Source: Chitinophagaceae bacterium (lineage in GTDB: Bacteria; Bacteroidota; Bacteroidia; Chitinophagales; Chitinophagaceae). From it: a DNA stretch of 64,000 bases. This document shows positions 7,863 to 16,533 of the stretch, piece by piece; positions within the stretch are counted from its first letter, which is position 1; each line of letters opens with the position of its first letter. A program made the position numbers and the translations under genes. Below the pieces are notes generated by a model that saw only the letters and a list, made by a program, of their open reading frames with translations, was not told where the DNA came from and did no database searches. The stretch is from the NCBI GenBank assembly GCA_016720565.1, contig JADKKJ010000001.1, positions 558,001 to 622,000 of the forward strand. The letters are read 5' to 3'.

Positions 7863-9758
7863 ATGGCAAAAGAGAAAGATACCCAGCTATTTGAATATAC
7901 CGAGGACAGTATCAAATCCCTGGATTGGAAAGAGCATATCCGCCTGAGGCCGGGTATGTATATTGGAAAACTGGGGGATGGATCTTCCCCGGACGATGGC
8001 ATTTACGTTTTAGTAAAAGAAGTGATCGATAACTGTATCGATGAATTTGCCATGGGACATGGAAAATCGGTGGAACTGAGCATAGAAGGGAAAATGGTTA
8101 CCGTAAGGGATTTTGGCCGGGGCATACCCCTGGGAAAAGTGGTGGATGTGGTAAGCAAAGTGAATACCGGGGCCAAATTCGACAGTAAGGTATTCCAGAA
8201 ATCTGTTGGATTGAATGGGGTGGGTACCAAAGCAGTGAACGCACTCAGTTCTTATTTTAAAGTGACAGCCATCCGAGAAGGAAAAGAAAAATCCGCTGAA
8301 TTTGAAAGAGGCGCGCTGATCAAAGAACATAAAGAAACAAAGACCAGTGAAGAAAATGGTACCCGGGTCAGTTTTCTTCCGGATGAGAATATATTTAAGA
8401 ATTACCGGTTCATTTCAGAATTCCTGGAAAGCCAATTATGGAATTATTGCTTCCTGAATGCAGGACTGAAAATAAATTTCAATGGCCGGACCTATTTAAG
8501 CAAGAACGGATTGCTGGACCTGCTTCAGCGCAAGACCAATGAAGATGAGATCCGTTATCCCATCATTCACCTGAAGGGAAATGATATTGAAGTAGCCATA
8601 ACTCATAATAATGATTATGGAGAGGATATTCACAGCTTTGTGAATGGCCAGCATACCACACAGGGAGGAACCCACCAGCAGGCATTCCGCGAAGCTTATG
8701 TAAAGACCATTCGCGATTTCTTTAAAAAAGATTATGACGCTTCTGATATCCGTACTGGTATAGTTGCAGCGGTATCCGTAAGGGTGGTGGAACCGGTATT
8801 TGAATCACAGACCAAAACCAAACTTGGATCGCTGAACGTGGATGTAGATGGACCTACCATGCGACAGTTCGTTATGGACTTTCTTTCCAGGGAGCTGGAT
8901 AATTTCCTTCATAAGAATCCTTCCACGGCAGATGCCATGAAGAAAAGGATCGAACAGAGTGAACGCGAAAGAAAGGAACTGGCCGGTATCAAAAAACTCG
9001 CGAATGAAAGAGCTAAGAAGGCCAACCTGCATAATAAGAAATTAAGGGATTGCCGTTATCATCTTGATGAAGAGCCTCCGGCAAAAGGAAAAGAGGATTT
9101 CCTGGTCAAACAAAAAGAGACCACCATTTTCATTACCGAGGGCGATTCTGCATCAGGCTCCATCACTAAGGCGAGAAGCGTAGAAACGCAGGCCGTATTC
9201 AGTCTGCGGGGTAAACCTCTGAACTGTTTCGGGCTTACCAAAAAAGTGGTTTACGAAAACGAAGAATTCAATTTACTGCAGCATGCGCTGAATATAGAAG
9301 ATGGCCTCGATGGTCTTCGCTATAATAATGTAGTGATCGCTACCGATGCCGATGTGGATGGTATGCATATCCGTTTATTGTTAATGACATTTTTCCTGCA
9401 GTTCTTCCCAGACCTGGTAAAGCATGAAAAAGTGTATGTGCTGGATACACCATTGTTCAGGGTAAGAAATAAGCAACAGACCATCTATTGCTATGATGAA
9501 TCGGAAAAACAGGCAGCTGTAAAAAAATTGGGTGGTAAACCAGAGATCACCCGCTTTAAGGGCCTGGGTGAGATCAGCCCGGATGAGTTTGCAGGTTTCA
9601 TTGGAGCGGATATGCGTAAGCAATTGATGCGCCTGGAACACGGGGATCACATCCAGCAATTACTGGAATATTATATGGGGAAGAATACGCCTCAAAGACA
9701 GGATTTTATTATTGAAAATCTCCGGTTTGAGCTGGATAAAGTAGAGGAAACCGCCTGA
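7863..9758 (+). CDS. parE: DNA topoisomerase IV subunit B
   Basis: The ATPase/TOPRIM subunit of a type IIA topoisomerase, 631 residues. The GHKL ATPase part has EVIDNCIDEF (Asn/Glu for Mg-ATP), DFGRGIP and GLNGVGTKAVNALS. The TOPRIM part has TEGDSASGS and DADVDGMHIR, then the C-terminal GLGEISPDEF. The length and the pairing with parC at 11451 favour ParE over GyrB. It decatenates daughter chromosomes and relaxes supercoils together with ParC. It leads a four-gene same-strand cluster: the methyltransferase begins 1 bp after its stop, and parC is the last gene. Confidence 0.92.
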   Translation: MAKEKDTQLFEYTEDSIKSLDWKEHIRLRPGMYIGKLGDGSSPDDGIYVLVKEVIDNCIDEFAMGHGKSVELSIEGKMVTVRDFGRGIPLGKVVDVVSKVNTGAKFDSKVFQKSVGLNGVGTKAVNALSSYFKVTAIREGKEKSAEFERGALIKEHKETKTSEENGTRVSFLPDENIFKNYRFISEFLESQLWNYCFLNAGLKINFNGRTYLSKNGLLDLLQRKTNEDEIRYPIIHLKGNDIEVAITHNNDYGEDIHSFVNGQHTTQGGTHQQAFREAYVKTIRDFFKKDYDASDIRTGIVAAVSVRVVEPVFESQTKTKLGSLNVDVDGPTMRQFVMDFLSRELDNFLHKNPSTADAMKKRIEQSERERKELAGIKKLANERAKKANLHNKKLRDCRYHLDEEPPAKGKEDFLVKQKETTIFITEGDSASGSITKARSVETQAVFSLRGKPLNCFGLTKKVVYENEEFNLLQHALNIEDGLDGLRYNNVVIATDADVDGMHIRLLLMTFFLQFFPDLVKHEKVYVLDTPLFRVRNKQQTIYCYDESEKQAAVKKLGGKPEITRFKGLGEISPDEFAGFIGADMRKQLMRLEHGDHIQQLLEYYMGKNTPQRQDFIIENLRFELDKVEETA

Positions 9759-9759
9759 T

Positions 9760-10548
9760 ATGTTTGAATTCCATGCCGACCGAAAAAAATATTTTGATAT
9801 CCAGGCCGATAATGCCAGGAAATATGTGATACCCTTTATTTCAGAATCCTTTCCTGTTCTGCCTGGTCAGCGTGTATTGGAAATAGGTTGCGGTGAGGGA
9901 GGTGTGCTGAAAGCATTTGTGGAAGCCGGATGTGAAGGCGTAGGGGTAGAACTGGATGAGCCCCGGGTGGAAGACGCGAAGAAATTCCTGCCGGAAGAGA
10001 TCTCCTCAGGGAAATTGAAATTTGTAGTGAGGAATATTTATGACCCGCTGATAGAAACAGAACTGAATGGTTTATTTGATATCATCCTGCTGAAAGATGT
10101 GATCGAGCATATACCCGACCAGCCCAGGCTGATAGGGTGGATGAAAAAATTCCTTAAACCCGGAGGGGTGATCTTTTTTGGTTTTCCTCCCTGGTACATG
10201 CCTTTCGGGGGCCACCAGCAGATGTGCCGTTCAAAAATATCCAGGCTGCCATGGATCCATCTTTTGCCGCGGCCTTTTTATAAATGGATACTGGAAAAGA
10301 AAAAGGAACCGGTAAGTGATATGATGGAGATCAGGGATACCAGGATCAGTATTGAAAGGTTTGAGCGTATCTGTAAACAGGCTGGTTATACGATAGACCA
10401 TAAAAGACATTATTTACTGAACCCGATCTATGAATGGAAATTTGGATGGAAACCAAGAAAGCAGATCTGGCCTTTGCGGTCCATTCCATTTTTCAGGAAT
10501 TTTTTAACTACCTGTGTTTATTATATTATAAAGCCGGTGAACGCATAA
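9760..10548 (+). CDS. Class I SAM-dependent methyltransferase
   Basis: The 262-residue protein has the Rossmann SAM-binding motif VLEIGCGEGG near residue 36, a downstream acidic residue in VGVELDEPR that would bind the ribose, and the post-motif DIILLKDVIEHIPDQ typical of Methyltransf_11/23-type enzymes. The C-terminal 100 residues are basic and aromatic (FFGFPPWYMPFGGHQ), resembling small-molecule or lipid methyltransferases. The substrate is not predictable. It starts 1 bp after parE and 10 bp before the DUF1835 gene, so it is co-transcribed with topoisomerase IV; a functional link is not evident. Confidence 0.8.
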   Translation: MFEFHADRKKYFDIQADNARKYVIPFISESFPVLPGQRVLEIGCGEGGVLKAFVEAGCEGVGVELDEPRVEDAKKFLPEEISSGKLKFVVRNIYDPLIETELNGLFDIILLKDVIEHIPDQPRLIGWMKKFLKPGGVIFFGFPPWYMPFGGHQQMCRSKISRLPWIHLLPRPFYKWILEKKKEPVSDMMEIRDTRISIERFERICKQAGYTIDHKRHYLLNPIYEWKFGWKPRKQIWPLRSIPFFRNFLTTCVYYIIKPVNA

Positions 10549-10558
10549 AAAAAAGAAC

Positions 10559-11416
10559 ATGATACATATCGTTTTTAATACTGCCGATAAAGAAGTGCTG
10601 AGCCAGGCCTTTGAGCTTGATGAAGAAATGCGGGGAGAGATCGTTGAAATAAAAGATGACCTGGGTGTAGGTCCTCTGACCGGGCTGGATACCGATGAAG
10701 GATGGAATGGCCGCATAGAGTGGTGGAAAGGCTTATTAAAAGGTTCGCCTTACGGGGAAGAGCTGGCTGGAAGTTTTGACGACCGCAATACAGTGGAAGA
10801 ACTGATGCAGCGACTGGATGGCGATGAGAATGAACAGGCCTGGATATGGATGGGACAGAACCAGCATGATGTAATGGGATATTTCTGGCTGATGCCACAA
10901 TTGCGGATCTACCAGGGAAGGCTGATGATCATATTCCTGAATAACCTTCCATTTATCAATGAAAAAGGGCATCTTTTTTATCCATGGGGTTTAAGCGAGA
11001 TCCTTCCAAAGGAAGCAGTGAAAGCAAAAAAATTAGCCCGTCCTGTTACCATGAGCGAATTTGAGATTGACCCTGATGAATGGAAGAAACTGGCCGATGA
11101 GAACGCTATGGTAAGAATACTGGAAGGAGGTAAAAAGATCATCGGCAAGGAAGCAAATTTTTACGACAACGAGATATTGAAGAATTGCAGCGGTGAATGG
11201 CAGAAGGCCAGCCGCCTGCTGAGCAACACGCTAAACCGCATGAAGATCCGTACTGGTGATGTATTTATCATGTGGAGGATACAACAGCTGGCCGGCATGG
11301 GAAAGCTGGATGTGAACGGGGATATAAATAAGGGATGGAAGGAGTTTGACGTGAAACTTCCCGGAAGGAACTCAGAGGAAACAGTAAATGCGGAATCGGT
11401 GAATAACAGTAACTGA
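10559..11416 (+). CDS. DUF1835/DUF3658-type protein
   Basis: The opening MIHIVFNTADKEVLSQAF, followed by IVEIKDDLGVGPL, is characteristic of the DUF1835 family; the C-terminal part fits the companion domain DUF3658. The product is 285 residues, cytoplasmic, without signal or membrane segments, and has no known biochemical activity. A helix-rich middle region carries WIWMGQNQHDVMGYFWL. The end of the protein (RTGDVFIMWRIQQLAG) resembles a winged-helix-like tail, as in other DUF3658 members, which is an inference. It sits between the methyltransferase and parC in the same direction. Confidence 0.75.
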   Translation: MIHIVFNTADKEVLSQAFELDEEMRGEIVEIKDDLGVGPLTGLDTDEGWNGRIEWWKGLLKGSPYGEELAGSFDDRNTVEELMQRLDGDENEQAWIWMGQNQHDVMGYFWLMPQLRIYQGRLMIIFLNNLPFINEKGHLFYPWGLSEILPKEAVKAKKLARPVTMSEFEIDPDEWKKLADENAMVRILEGGKKIIGKEANFYDNEILKNCSGEWQKASRLLSNTLNRMKIRTGDVFIMWRIQQLAGMGKLDVNGDINKGWKEFDVKLPGRNSEETVNAESVNNSN

Positions 11417-11450
11417 GAATATTATTTTAAGCGAGAATACCTGAATTAAT

Positions 11451-13970
11451 ATGAGTGCTGCCAAGAACAGATCTTCAGAAATTGAAAACAACGATAATGG
11501 TCTCCATGGCCAGTATAAAAGCTGGTTCCTGGAATACGCGTCCTATGTGATCCTGGAAAGAGCCGTGCCTGCGGTAGAAGATGGGTTAAAGCCGGTTCAA
11601 AGAAGGATCCTTCATGCGATGAAGGAAATGGACGATGGCCGTTTTAATAAAGTGGCCAACATTATCGGGCAGGCCATGCAATACCATCCGCATGGCGATG
11701 CTTCCATTGGAGACGCGCTGGTAAATATGGGACAGAAAGACCTGATGATCGATACACAGGGTAACTGGGGAGATGTAAGAACTGGTGATGATGCGGCTGC
11801 TGCAAGGTATATTGAGGCCCGGTTAAGTAAGTTCGCGCTGGATGTGGCCTTTAACGCCAAGACCACTGAATGGCAATTAAGTTATGATGGCAGGAAGAAT
11901 GAACCGGTGACCCTGCCAATGAAATTCCCCTTACTGCTGGCACAGGGTGCAGATGGTATCGCTGTAGGACTTTCCACCAAGATCCTTCCACATAATTTCA
12001 ATGAACTGATAGAGGCGGCCATTAAACACCTGCGAGGAAGAAAGTTTGAATTATATCCTGATTTCCTTACAGGCGGGATGATCGACGTGGCCGATTATAA
12101 CCAGGGTAAAAGAGGAGGCCGTGTAAAAGTGCGGGCGCATATTGAGGAAGTAGATAAAAAAACGCTGGCCATCAAAAGCGTTCCTTATGGTGTTACCACG
12201 ACTCAATTGATGGAATCTATTGTAAAGGCCAACGACCAGGGCAAGATCAAGATCCGTAAGGTTACTGATAATACGGCCGCGGATGTAGAGATCCAGATCG
12301 ACCTGGCCTCCGGTATATCTCCTGATATTACCATTGATGCACTCTATAAATTCACCGACTGCGAAGTATCCATTTCTCCCAATGCCTGTGTGATCGTAGC
12401 GAATAAACCACAATTCCTTGGAGTACAGGAATTATTGAAGTTGTCGGTAGATAAGACCCGCGACCTGCTGGAAATGGAATTGAAGATCAAATTGGGCGAA
12501 CTGCAGGAGAAATGGCATTATACCTCCCTTGAAAAAATATTCTTCGAAGAAAAAATCTATAAGGAACTCGAAAAGAAACATGAGACCTGGGAAAAAGTGC
12601 TGGATTCTATCGACAAGGCATTTAATCCTTTTAAGAAGCAACTGAAAAGGGAGATCAGCAGGGAAGACATCATTAAATTGACAGAGAAGCCCGTAAGAAG
12701 GATATACAGGCTGGATATAGATGAATTGAATGACCAGATAAAAGGCCTGGAGGCGGAATTAAAGCAGGTGAAATACGACCTGGCCAACCTGGTGGATTTT
12801 GCCGTGAGCTGGTTTGAGAACCTGCAGAAAAAATATGGTAAAGGCAGGGAGAGGAAGACGGAGATAAGGCAGTTTGAAGTGATAGAGGCCAAACAGGTGG
12901 CCATTGCCAATGCAAAATTATATGTGAACCGGGAAGAAGGATTTATTGGTACCGGTTTGAAAAAAGACGAGTTCCTGTTTGATTGTTCCACACTGGATGA
13001 TGTGATCGTATTCACGCGTAGGGGTATTATGAAAGTGGTAAAAGTGGCTGACAAGTCATTTATTGGGAAAGACATTCTTCATGTGGCCGTTTTCCAGAAG
13101 AATGACGAAAGGACCACGTACAATATGATCTATGCGGATGGGAAAGATGGTAAAAGTTATGCAAAGCGATTTAATGTTACCGGCGTTACCCGCGATAAGG
13201 ATTACGACCTCACTAAAGGCGATGATAAAAGCAAAGTGCATTATTTTTCTGTGAATCCAAATGGCGAGGCCGAACTGGTAAAGGTCAATCTTACAGCCGG
13301 ATGTTCTGCACATAAAAAAGAATTTGAATTCAATTTTGCAGAACTGGAGATCAAGGGAAGGTCCAGCATGGGAAATATTGTAACCAAATACCCAATTAGA
13401 GCAGTGAAGCTGAAAGAGGCAGGCGTGTCTACCCTTGCCGGCCGAAAACTATGGTTCGATAACCAGTTTGGCAGGTTGAACACGGAAGAGAAAGGTGAAT
13501 TCCTTGGAACCTTTGATGCTGACGATAAAATACTGGTGATTTATAGCAATGGTAATTATGAGGTTACCGACCAGGAGCTGACCCAGAAACTGGATCCGGA
13601 GAAACTTATTTTCATTGAGAAATTCAATCCGGAAAAAGTAATAACAGCGGTATACGCCGATATGGCCCGTAAACAGTATATGGTAAAGCGCTTCCGTATA
13701 GAGACCACTACCTTAAAAACGCCCTTTCTGTTTATCAAGGAGGGCGATGGTAATTATGTGGAAACGGTCACTACTTCCAATGAACCTGTACTGGCTATGC
13801 AGCAGGGAAGGGGCGCCCAGATCAGGAAAGCAAAACTGAAGATCACAAAGATCGCAGAGATCACTAATTACAGAACCGTAGGGAATAACCTGGCAGATTA
13901 TAGCAAATCGACAGAAATGGAATGGGTGAAGGATAAGTCGGATGCAAGTAATCAGCCGGAATTGTTCTAA
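11451..13970 (+). CDS. parC: DNA topoisomerase IV subunit A
   Basis: The 839-residue DNA-breaking subunit of topoisomerase IV. The N-terminal part has EYASYVILERAVP, GLKPVQRRIL and HPHGDASIGDALV; the catalytic tyrosine is Tyr120 in AAARYIEARL. The middle region has a long coiled-coil tower (about residues 330-480), and the C-terminal beta-pinwheel is short, as expected for ParC rather than GyrA. At the quinolone-contact site the residue after HPHGD is Ala84 rather than Ser, with Asp88 at the second position. It is the last gene of the parE cluster and stops 3 bp from the convergent gene at 13974. Confidence 0.92.
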   Translation: MSAAKNRSSEIENNDNGLHGQYKSWFLEYASYVILERAVPAVEDGLKPVQRRILHAMKEMDDGRFNKVANIIGQAMQYHPHGDASIGDALVNMGQKDLMIDTQGNWGDVRTGDDAAAARYIEARLSKFALDVAFNAKTTEWQLSYDGRKNEPVTLPMKFPLLLAQGADGIAVGLSTKILPHNFNELIEAAIKHLRGRKFELYPDFLTGGMIDVADYNQGKRGGRVKVRAHIEEVDKKTLAIKSVPYGVTTTQLMESIVKANDQGKIKIRKVTDNTAADVEIQIDLASGISPDITIDALYKFTDCEVSISPNACVIVANKPQFLGVQELLKLSVDKTRDLLEMELKIKLGELQEKWHYTSLEKIFFEEKIYKELEKKHETWEKVLDSIDKAFNPFKKQLKREISREDIIKLTEKPVRRIYRLDIDELNDQIKGLEAELKQVKYDLANLVDFAVSWFENLQKKYGKGRERKTEIRQFEVIEAKQVAIANAKLYVNREEGFIGTGLKKDEFLFDCSTLDDVIVFTRRGIMKVVKVADKSFIGKDILHVAVFQKNDERTTYNMIYADGKDGKSYAKRFNVTGVTRDKDYDLTKGDDKSKVHYFSVNPNGEAELVKVNLTAGCSAHKKEFEFNFAELEIKGRSSMGNIVTKYPIRAVKLKEAGVSTLAGRKLWFDNQFGRLNTEEKGEFLGTFDADDKILVIYSNGNYEVTDQELTQKLDPEKLIFIEKFNPEKVITAVYADMARKQYMVKRFRIETTTLKTPFLFIKEGDGNYVETVTTSNEPVLAMQQGRGAQIRKAKLKITKIAEITNYRTVGNNLADYSKSTEMEWVKDKSDASNQPELF

Positions 13971-13973
13971 GCA

Positions 13974-14900
13974 TCAATTTGGCTTTTTCTTTCTTATATG
14001 GATGCTGCCGTTATTCTGCATATTGGCAGAAACCGGTATGTTGATCTTTTCTTTTCCATCATAGATCACCATCAGCGCGGTATTGGGAGGGATCATCCCC
14101 AGGTTTTCGGCAAACATGCTGATCTCATTGTATTCTTTATTGGGGTCAAGTGTAAGATCGATATGAATGGATCTGTGTGTTAGTTTCTGGTTGTACAAGA
14201 TAAGTTGCCTGTTGAAAAATACCGAGATCATATCCCCATCGATCTCCCCGTTATCATATACATCAACCCGGATACTATCAGAATTCACTTCTATTTCCCC
14301 GGCTACGATCTCTTTTCGTTCCGTGAATTCTTTTTCAGAAACATAATTCACCACCTTCCTGGGAACAACAGCCACGGCTACCATGGTATCCTCTTCAGCT
14401 GGCTTCCAAACCTGGTGCACTTCCTTGAATTCGCTGATCGCTTTTAAGACCGAATCTGTTTTGCTGGCATCGCTGTTCATCACCAGGTTGAAGGATAATT
14501 CAGAGCAGGTGTATTTATATTCAGGGCCTGAAATAAACGAACCTGTAAGATTTGATCCCGCCTGCGCTACCCGAAGAACAGCACTTAAGGTCATTGGGCA
14601 ATCTATCTGGAAATCACCGGTGGAACCATGATAGGGAAGGGCAATATTATATAAGGTAACCCTTCGGTTAGTTGCGTCATAATCACCTTTGACAGCGATG
14701 CTTCGGTAATCTTTCTTGAAATAATAATTCAATATGCCCTTTACATAATTCTTCTCAGGCATCAGCACCAGTTCAATGAGATAATTATTGGAAGATGGCT
14801 TTCCTTTAACATTGGCATTACCATACCAGTATCCAAATACGGATTGACCATGGGAGTAAAAAGATAGCAGCAGGAAAAGGGGTAAGATGACCTTTTTCAT
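13974..14900 (-). CDS. Secreted protein of unknown function
   Basis: The start is the ATG at 14900 (MKKVILPLFLLLS), ten codons inside the longest frame, because it begins a normal signal peptide ending near SHGQ. The 308-residue product contains no family I recognise. A first half rich in beta-strand (FGYWYGNANVKGKPSSNNYLI) is followed by a helical linker (SDASKTDSVLKAISEFKEVHQ). The C-terminal region (VDVYDNGEIDGDMISVFFNRQ) resembles segments in other secreted Bacteroidota proteins that end in a beta-sandwich. It lies between parC (convergent, 3 bp) and smpB (same strand). Confidence 0.65.
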   Translation of the reverse strand: MKKVILPLFLLLSFYSHGQSVFGYWYGNANVKGKPSSNNYLIELVLMPEKNYVKGILNYYFKKDYRSIAVKGDYDATNRRVTLYNIALPYHGSTGDFQIDCPMTLSAVLRVAQAGSNLTGSFISGPEYKYTCSELSFNLVMNSDASKTDSVLKAISEFKEVHQVWKPAEEDTMVAVAVVPRKVVNYVSEKEFTERKEIVAGEIEVNSDSIRVDVYDNGEIDGDMISVFFNRQLILYNQKLTHRSIHIDLTLDPNKEYNEISMFAENLGMIPPNTALMVIYDGKEKINIPVSANMQNNGSIHIRKKKPN

Positions 14901-14953
14901 TGGGTTCAAGTTCGGCAAAAATTGATCCAAAACAGGTGGAAGTTTTTCACAGC

Positions 14954-15391
14954 TTATTTCAGGTAACGTTTCATCTCCCTATCAACGTCTTTTTGTTTGA
15001 TAGAATCTCTTTTGTCATGCAATTTTTTTCCTTTGGCAAGGCCTATTTCCATTTTGACCAGTCCGTTTTCATTGAAGAATATCCGCAGGGGGATCAGGGT
15101 ATACCCTTTTTCTTTCAGCCTGGATTCGATCTTGCGGATCTCTCTTTTTTCAAGCAATAGTTTACGATCGCGAAGCGGATCATGATTGTTCACCGTGCCA
15201 TGCGAATACTCAGCTATATGAAGTGATTTCACCCATATCTCCCCTTTGTGCAGCAGGCAATAGGCATCATTGAAGCTGGCCCTGCCATCCCTGAGTGATT
15301 TGACCTCTGTACCCAGCAACACCATTCCCGCTACATAGCGGGCATCAATAAAGTATTCATGGGTGGCCTGTCTGTTGCGGAGTTCCTGCAT
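14954..15391 (-). CDS. smpB: SsrA-binding protein SmpB
   Basis: SmpB binds tmRNA and is required for trans-translation, which rescues stalled ribosomes and tags incomplete proteins. The 145-residue product has the typical opening NRQATHEYFIDARYVAGMVLLGTEVKSLR, continues GRASFNDAYC, and includes the basic C-terminal tail with HDKRDSIKQKDVDREM. The ATG at 15391 is used; a TTG three codons upstream is less likely. The TAAATTTG box at 15398-15405 on this strand lies just ahead, which would give an almost leaderless mRNA. The ssrA gene itself is not in this window. Confidence 0.94.
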   Translation of the reverse strand: MQELRNRQATHEYFIDARYVAGMVLLGTEVKSLRDGRASFNDAYCLLHKGEIWVKSLHIAEYSHGTVNNHDPLRDRKLLLEKREIRKIESRLKEKGYTLIPLRIFFNENGLVKMEIGLAKGKKLHDKRDSIKQKDVDREMKRYLK

Positions 15392-15397
15392 AAGCGG

Positions 15398-15405
15398 CAA
15401 ATTTA
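15398..15405 (-). promoter_or_regulatory. Predicted -7 box for smpB
   Basis: The minus strand reads TAAATTTG, matching TAnnTTTG, only 7 bp before the ATG at 15391. The closeness supports the ATG as start and implies a leaderless or near-leaderless transcript. No -33 box at the right spacing. Confidence 0.4.
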
Positions 15406-15494
15406 CTCCTTAGTTCACAAACAGGATGGAAAACCCTTGTTATCCATTAAAAACCAGTGTTCAGCGAAGCATGACTTTTATATCAATTACTGGC

Positions 15495-15502
15495 TATATT
15501 TG
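15495..15502 (+). promoter_or_regulatory. Predicted -7 box for accD
   Basis: TATATTTG is an exact match to the Bacteroidota -7 consensus, 17 bp upstream of the accD ATG at 15520. The region between divergent smpB and accD is only 128 bp and carries both predicted promoters. Confidence 0.5.
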
Positions 15503-15519
15503 CGAATCAACAATCGGTT

Positions 15520-16434
15520 ATGGCTAAACAATTTGAGGATTTTGATGCCAACCTGGCTGGAGAAGAAGGAAAGTCGGAGGAGACAAGATCCAGGTGGTTT
15601 AAAAGGATCAAGAAAGGGATCAGCACCAAGACATCAGAGAAAAAAGAGACCCCTGAGGGGTTGTGGGTAAAATGCCCGGAATGCAATTATATCTGTACGG
15701 TCACCGACCTGCGCGAAAGCCTTTTTGTTTGCCCCAAATGCGGCCATCATCATCGGATCAACAGCGCTGATTATTTTGATATACTTTTCGACAATAACGA
15801 ATTCACAGAATTATTTGAGAATATTCGGTCCATGGACCAGTTGGAATTCACCGATCTCAAACCTTACAAAAAAAGGCTGGAAGATATATGGGCCAAGACC
15901 GATCTTAAAGACTCCATGCGTGTGGCTGTTGGTAAAGTGAATGGGCACGACCTGGTAGTGGCCTGTATGGATTTTGAATTCATTGGAGGTTCTTTAGGTT
16001 CAGTGATGGGAGAAAAATTTTCCCGGGCAGTAGACCATTGCATTAAGCATGGCTTTCCTTATTTAGTGATCAGTAAAAGTGGCGGTGCCCGTATGATGGA
16101 GAGTGCTTTCTCCCTGATGCAACTGGCTAAGACCAGCGGCAAGCTTTCACAATTAAGCGATGCCGGCCTTCCTTATATTTCTTTACTTACCGACCCAACA
16201 TTTGGAGGTATCTCTGCCTCCTTTGGTATGCTGGGTGATCTTAATATAGCCGAGCCCGGCGCCCTTATTGGTTTTGCCGGTCCGCGCGTGATCAAAGAGA
16301 CCATCAAAAAAGACCTACCCGAAGGTTTTCAACGAAGCGAATTCATTCTTGAACATGGTTTCCTTGACTTCATCGTTCCCAGGAAGGAACTGAAAGGGAA
16401 GATCGCTACGGTGCTGGGACTTTTCAAAGGTTGA
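15520..16434 (+). CDS. accD: Acetyl-CoA carboxylase carboxyltransferase subunit beta
   Basis: The beta subunit of the carboxyltransferase that makes malonyl-CoA, the first committed step of fatty-acid synthesis. Of 304 residues, an N-terminal zinc ribbon uses Cys52, Cys55, Cys71 and Cys74 (CPECNY and CPKCGHH). The crotonase-like carboxyltransferase domain follows, with FIGGSLGSVMGEK, SGGARMMES and PTFGGISASFGMLGD. The TGA stop (16432-16434) lies inside the left arm of the GTTGAG inverted repeat, so the last codon and stop are part of the element. accA is not adjacent. Confidence 0.94.
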   Translation: MAKQFEDFDANLAGEEGKSEETRSRWFKRIKKGISTKTSEKKETPEGLWVKCPECNYICTVTDLRESLFVCPKCGHHHRINSADYFDILFDNNEFTELFENIRSMDQLEFTDLKPYKKRLEDIWAKTDLKDSMRVAVGKVNGHDLVVACMDFEFIGGSLGSVMGEKFSRAVDHCIKHGFPYLVISKSGGARMMESAFSLMQLAKTSGKLSQLSDAGLPYISLLTDPTFGGISASFGMLGDLNIAEPGALIGFAGPRVIKETIKKDLPEGFQRSEFILEHGFLDFIVPRKELKGKIATVLGLFKG

Positions 16435-16523
16435 GCTGTTGAGAGGTTGAGGGGTTGAGTAATTACTCTCCAGGCTTCTCCACTCCTGTATTTCTCAACC
16501 CCTCAACCTCTCAACAGCTCAAC
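16430..16523. repeat. Octamer-repeat element, copy B, perfect 30-bp inverted repeat
   Basis: The left arm 16430-16459 is GTTGAGCT, GTTGAGAG, GTTGAGGG, GTTGAG. The right arm 16494-16523 is its exact reverse complement (30 of 30), with a 34-bp loop. Extra CTCAAC units continue to about 16530. It sits between accD and the convergent peptidase gene and includes the accD stop codon. A transcript through it from either side would form a long stable hairpin. Confidence 0.93.
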
Positions 16524-16533
16524 AGCTCAACGC

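Noticed and set aside
12557..13075. 172-residue antisense frame in parC
   Set aside because: It opposes the conserved tower region of parC; low-complexity Ser/Phe composition typical of antisense reading.
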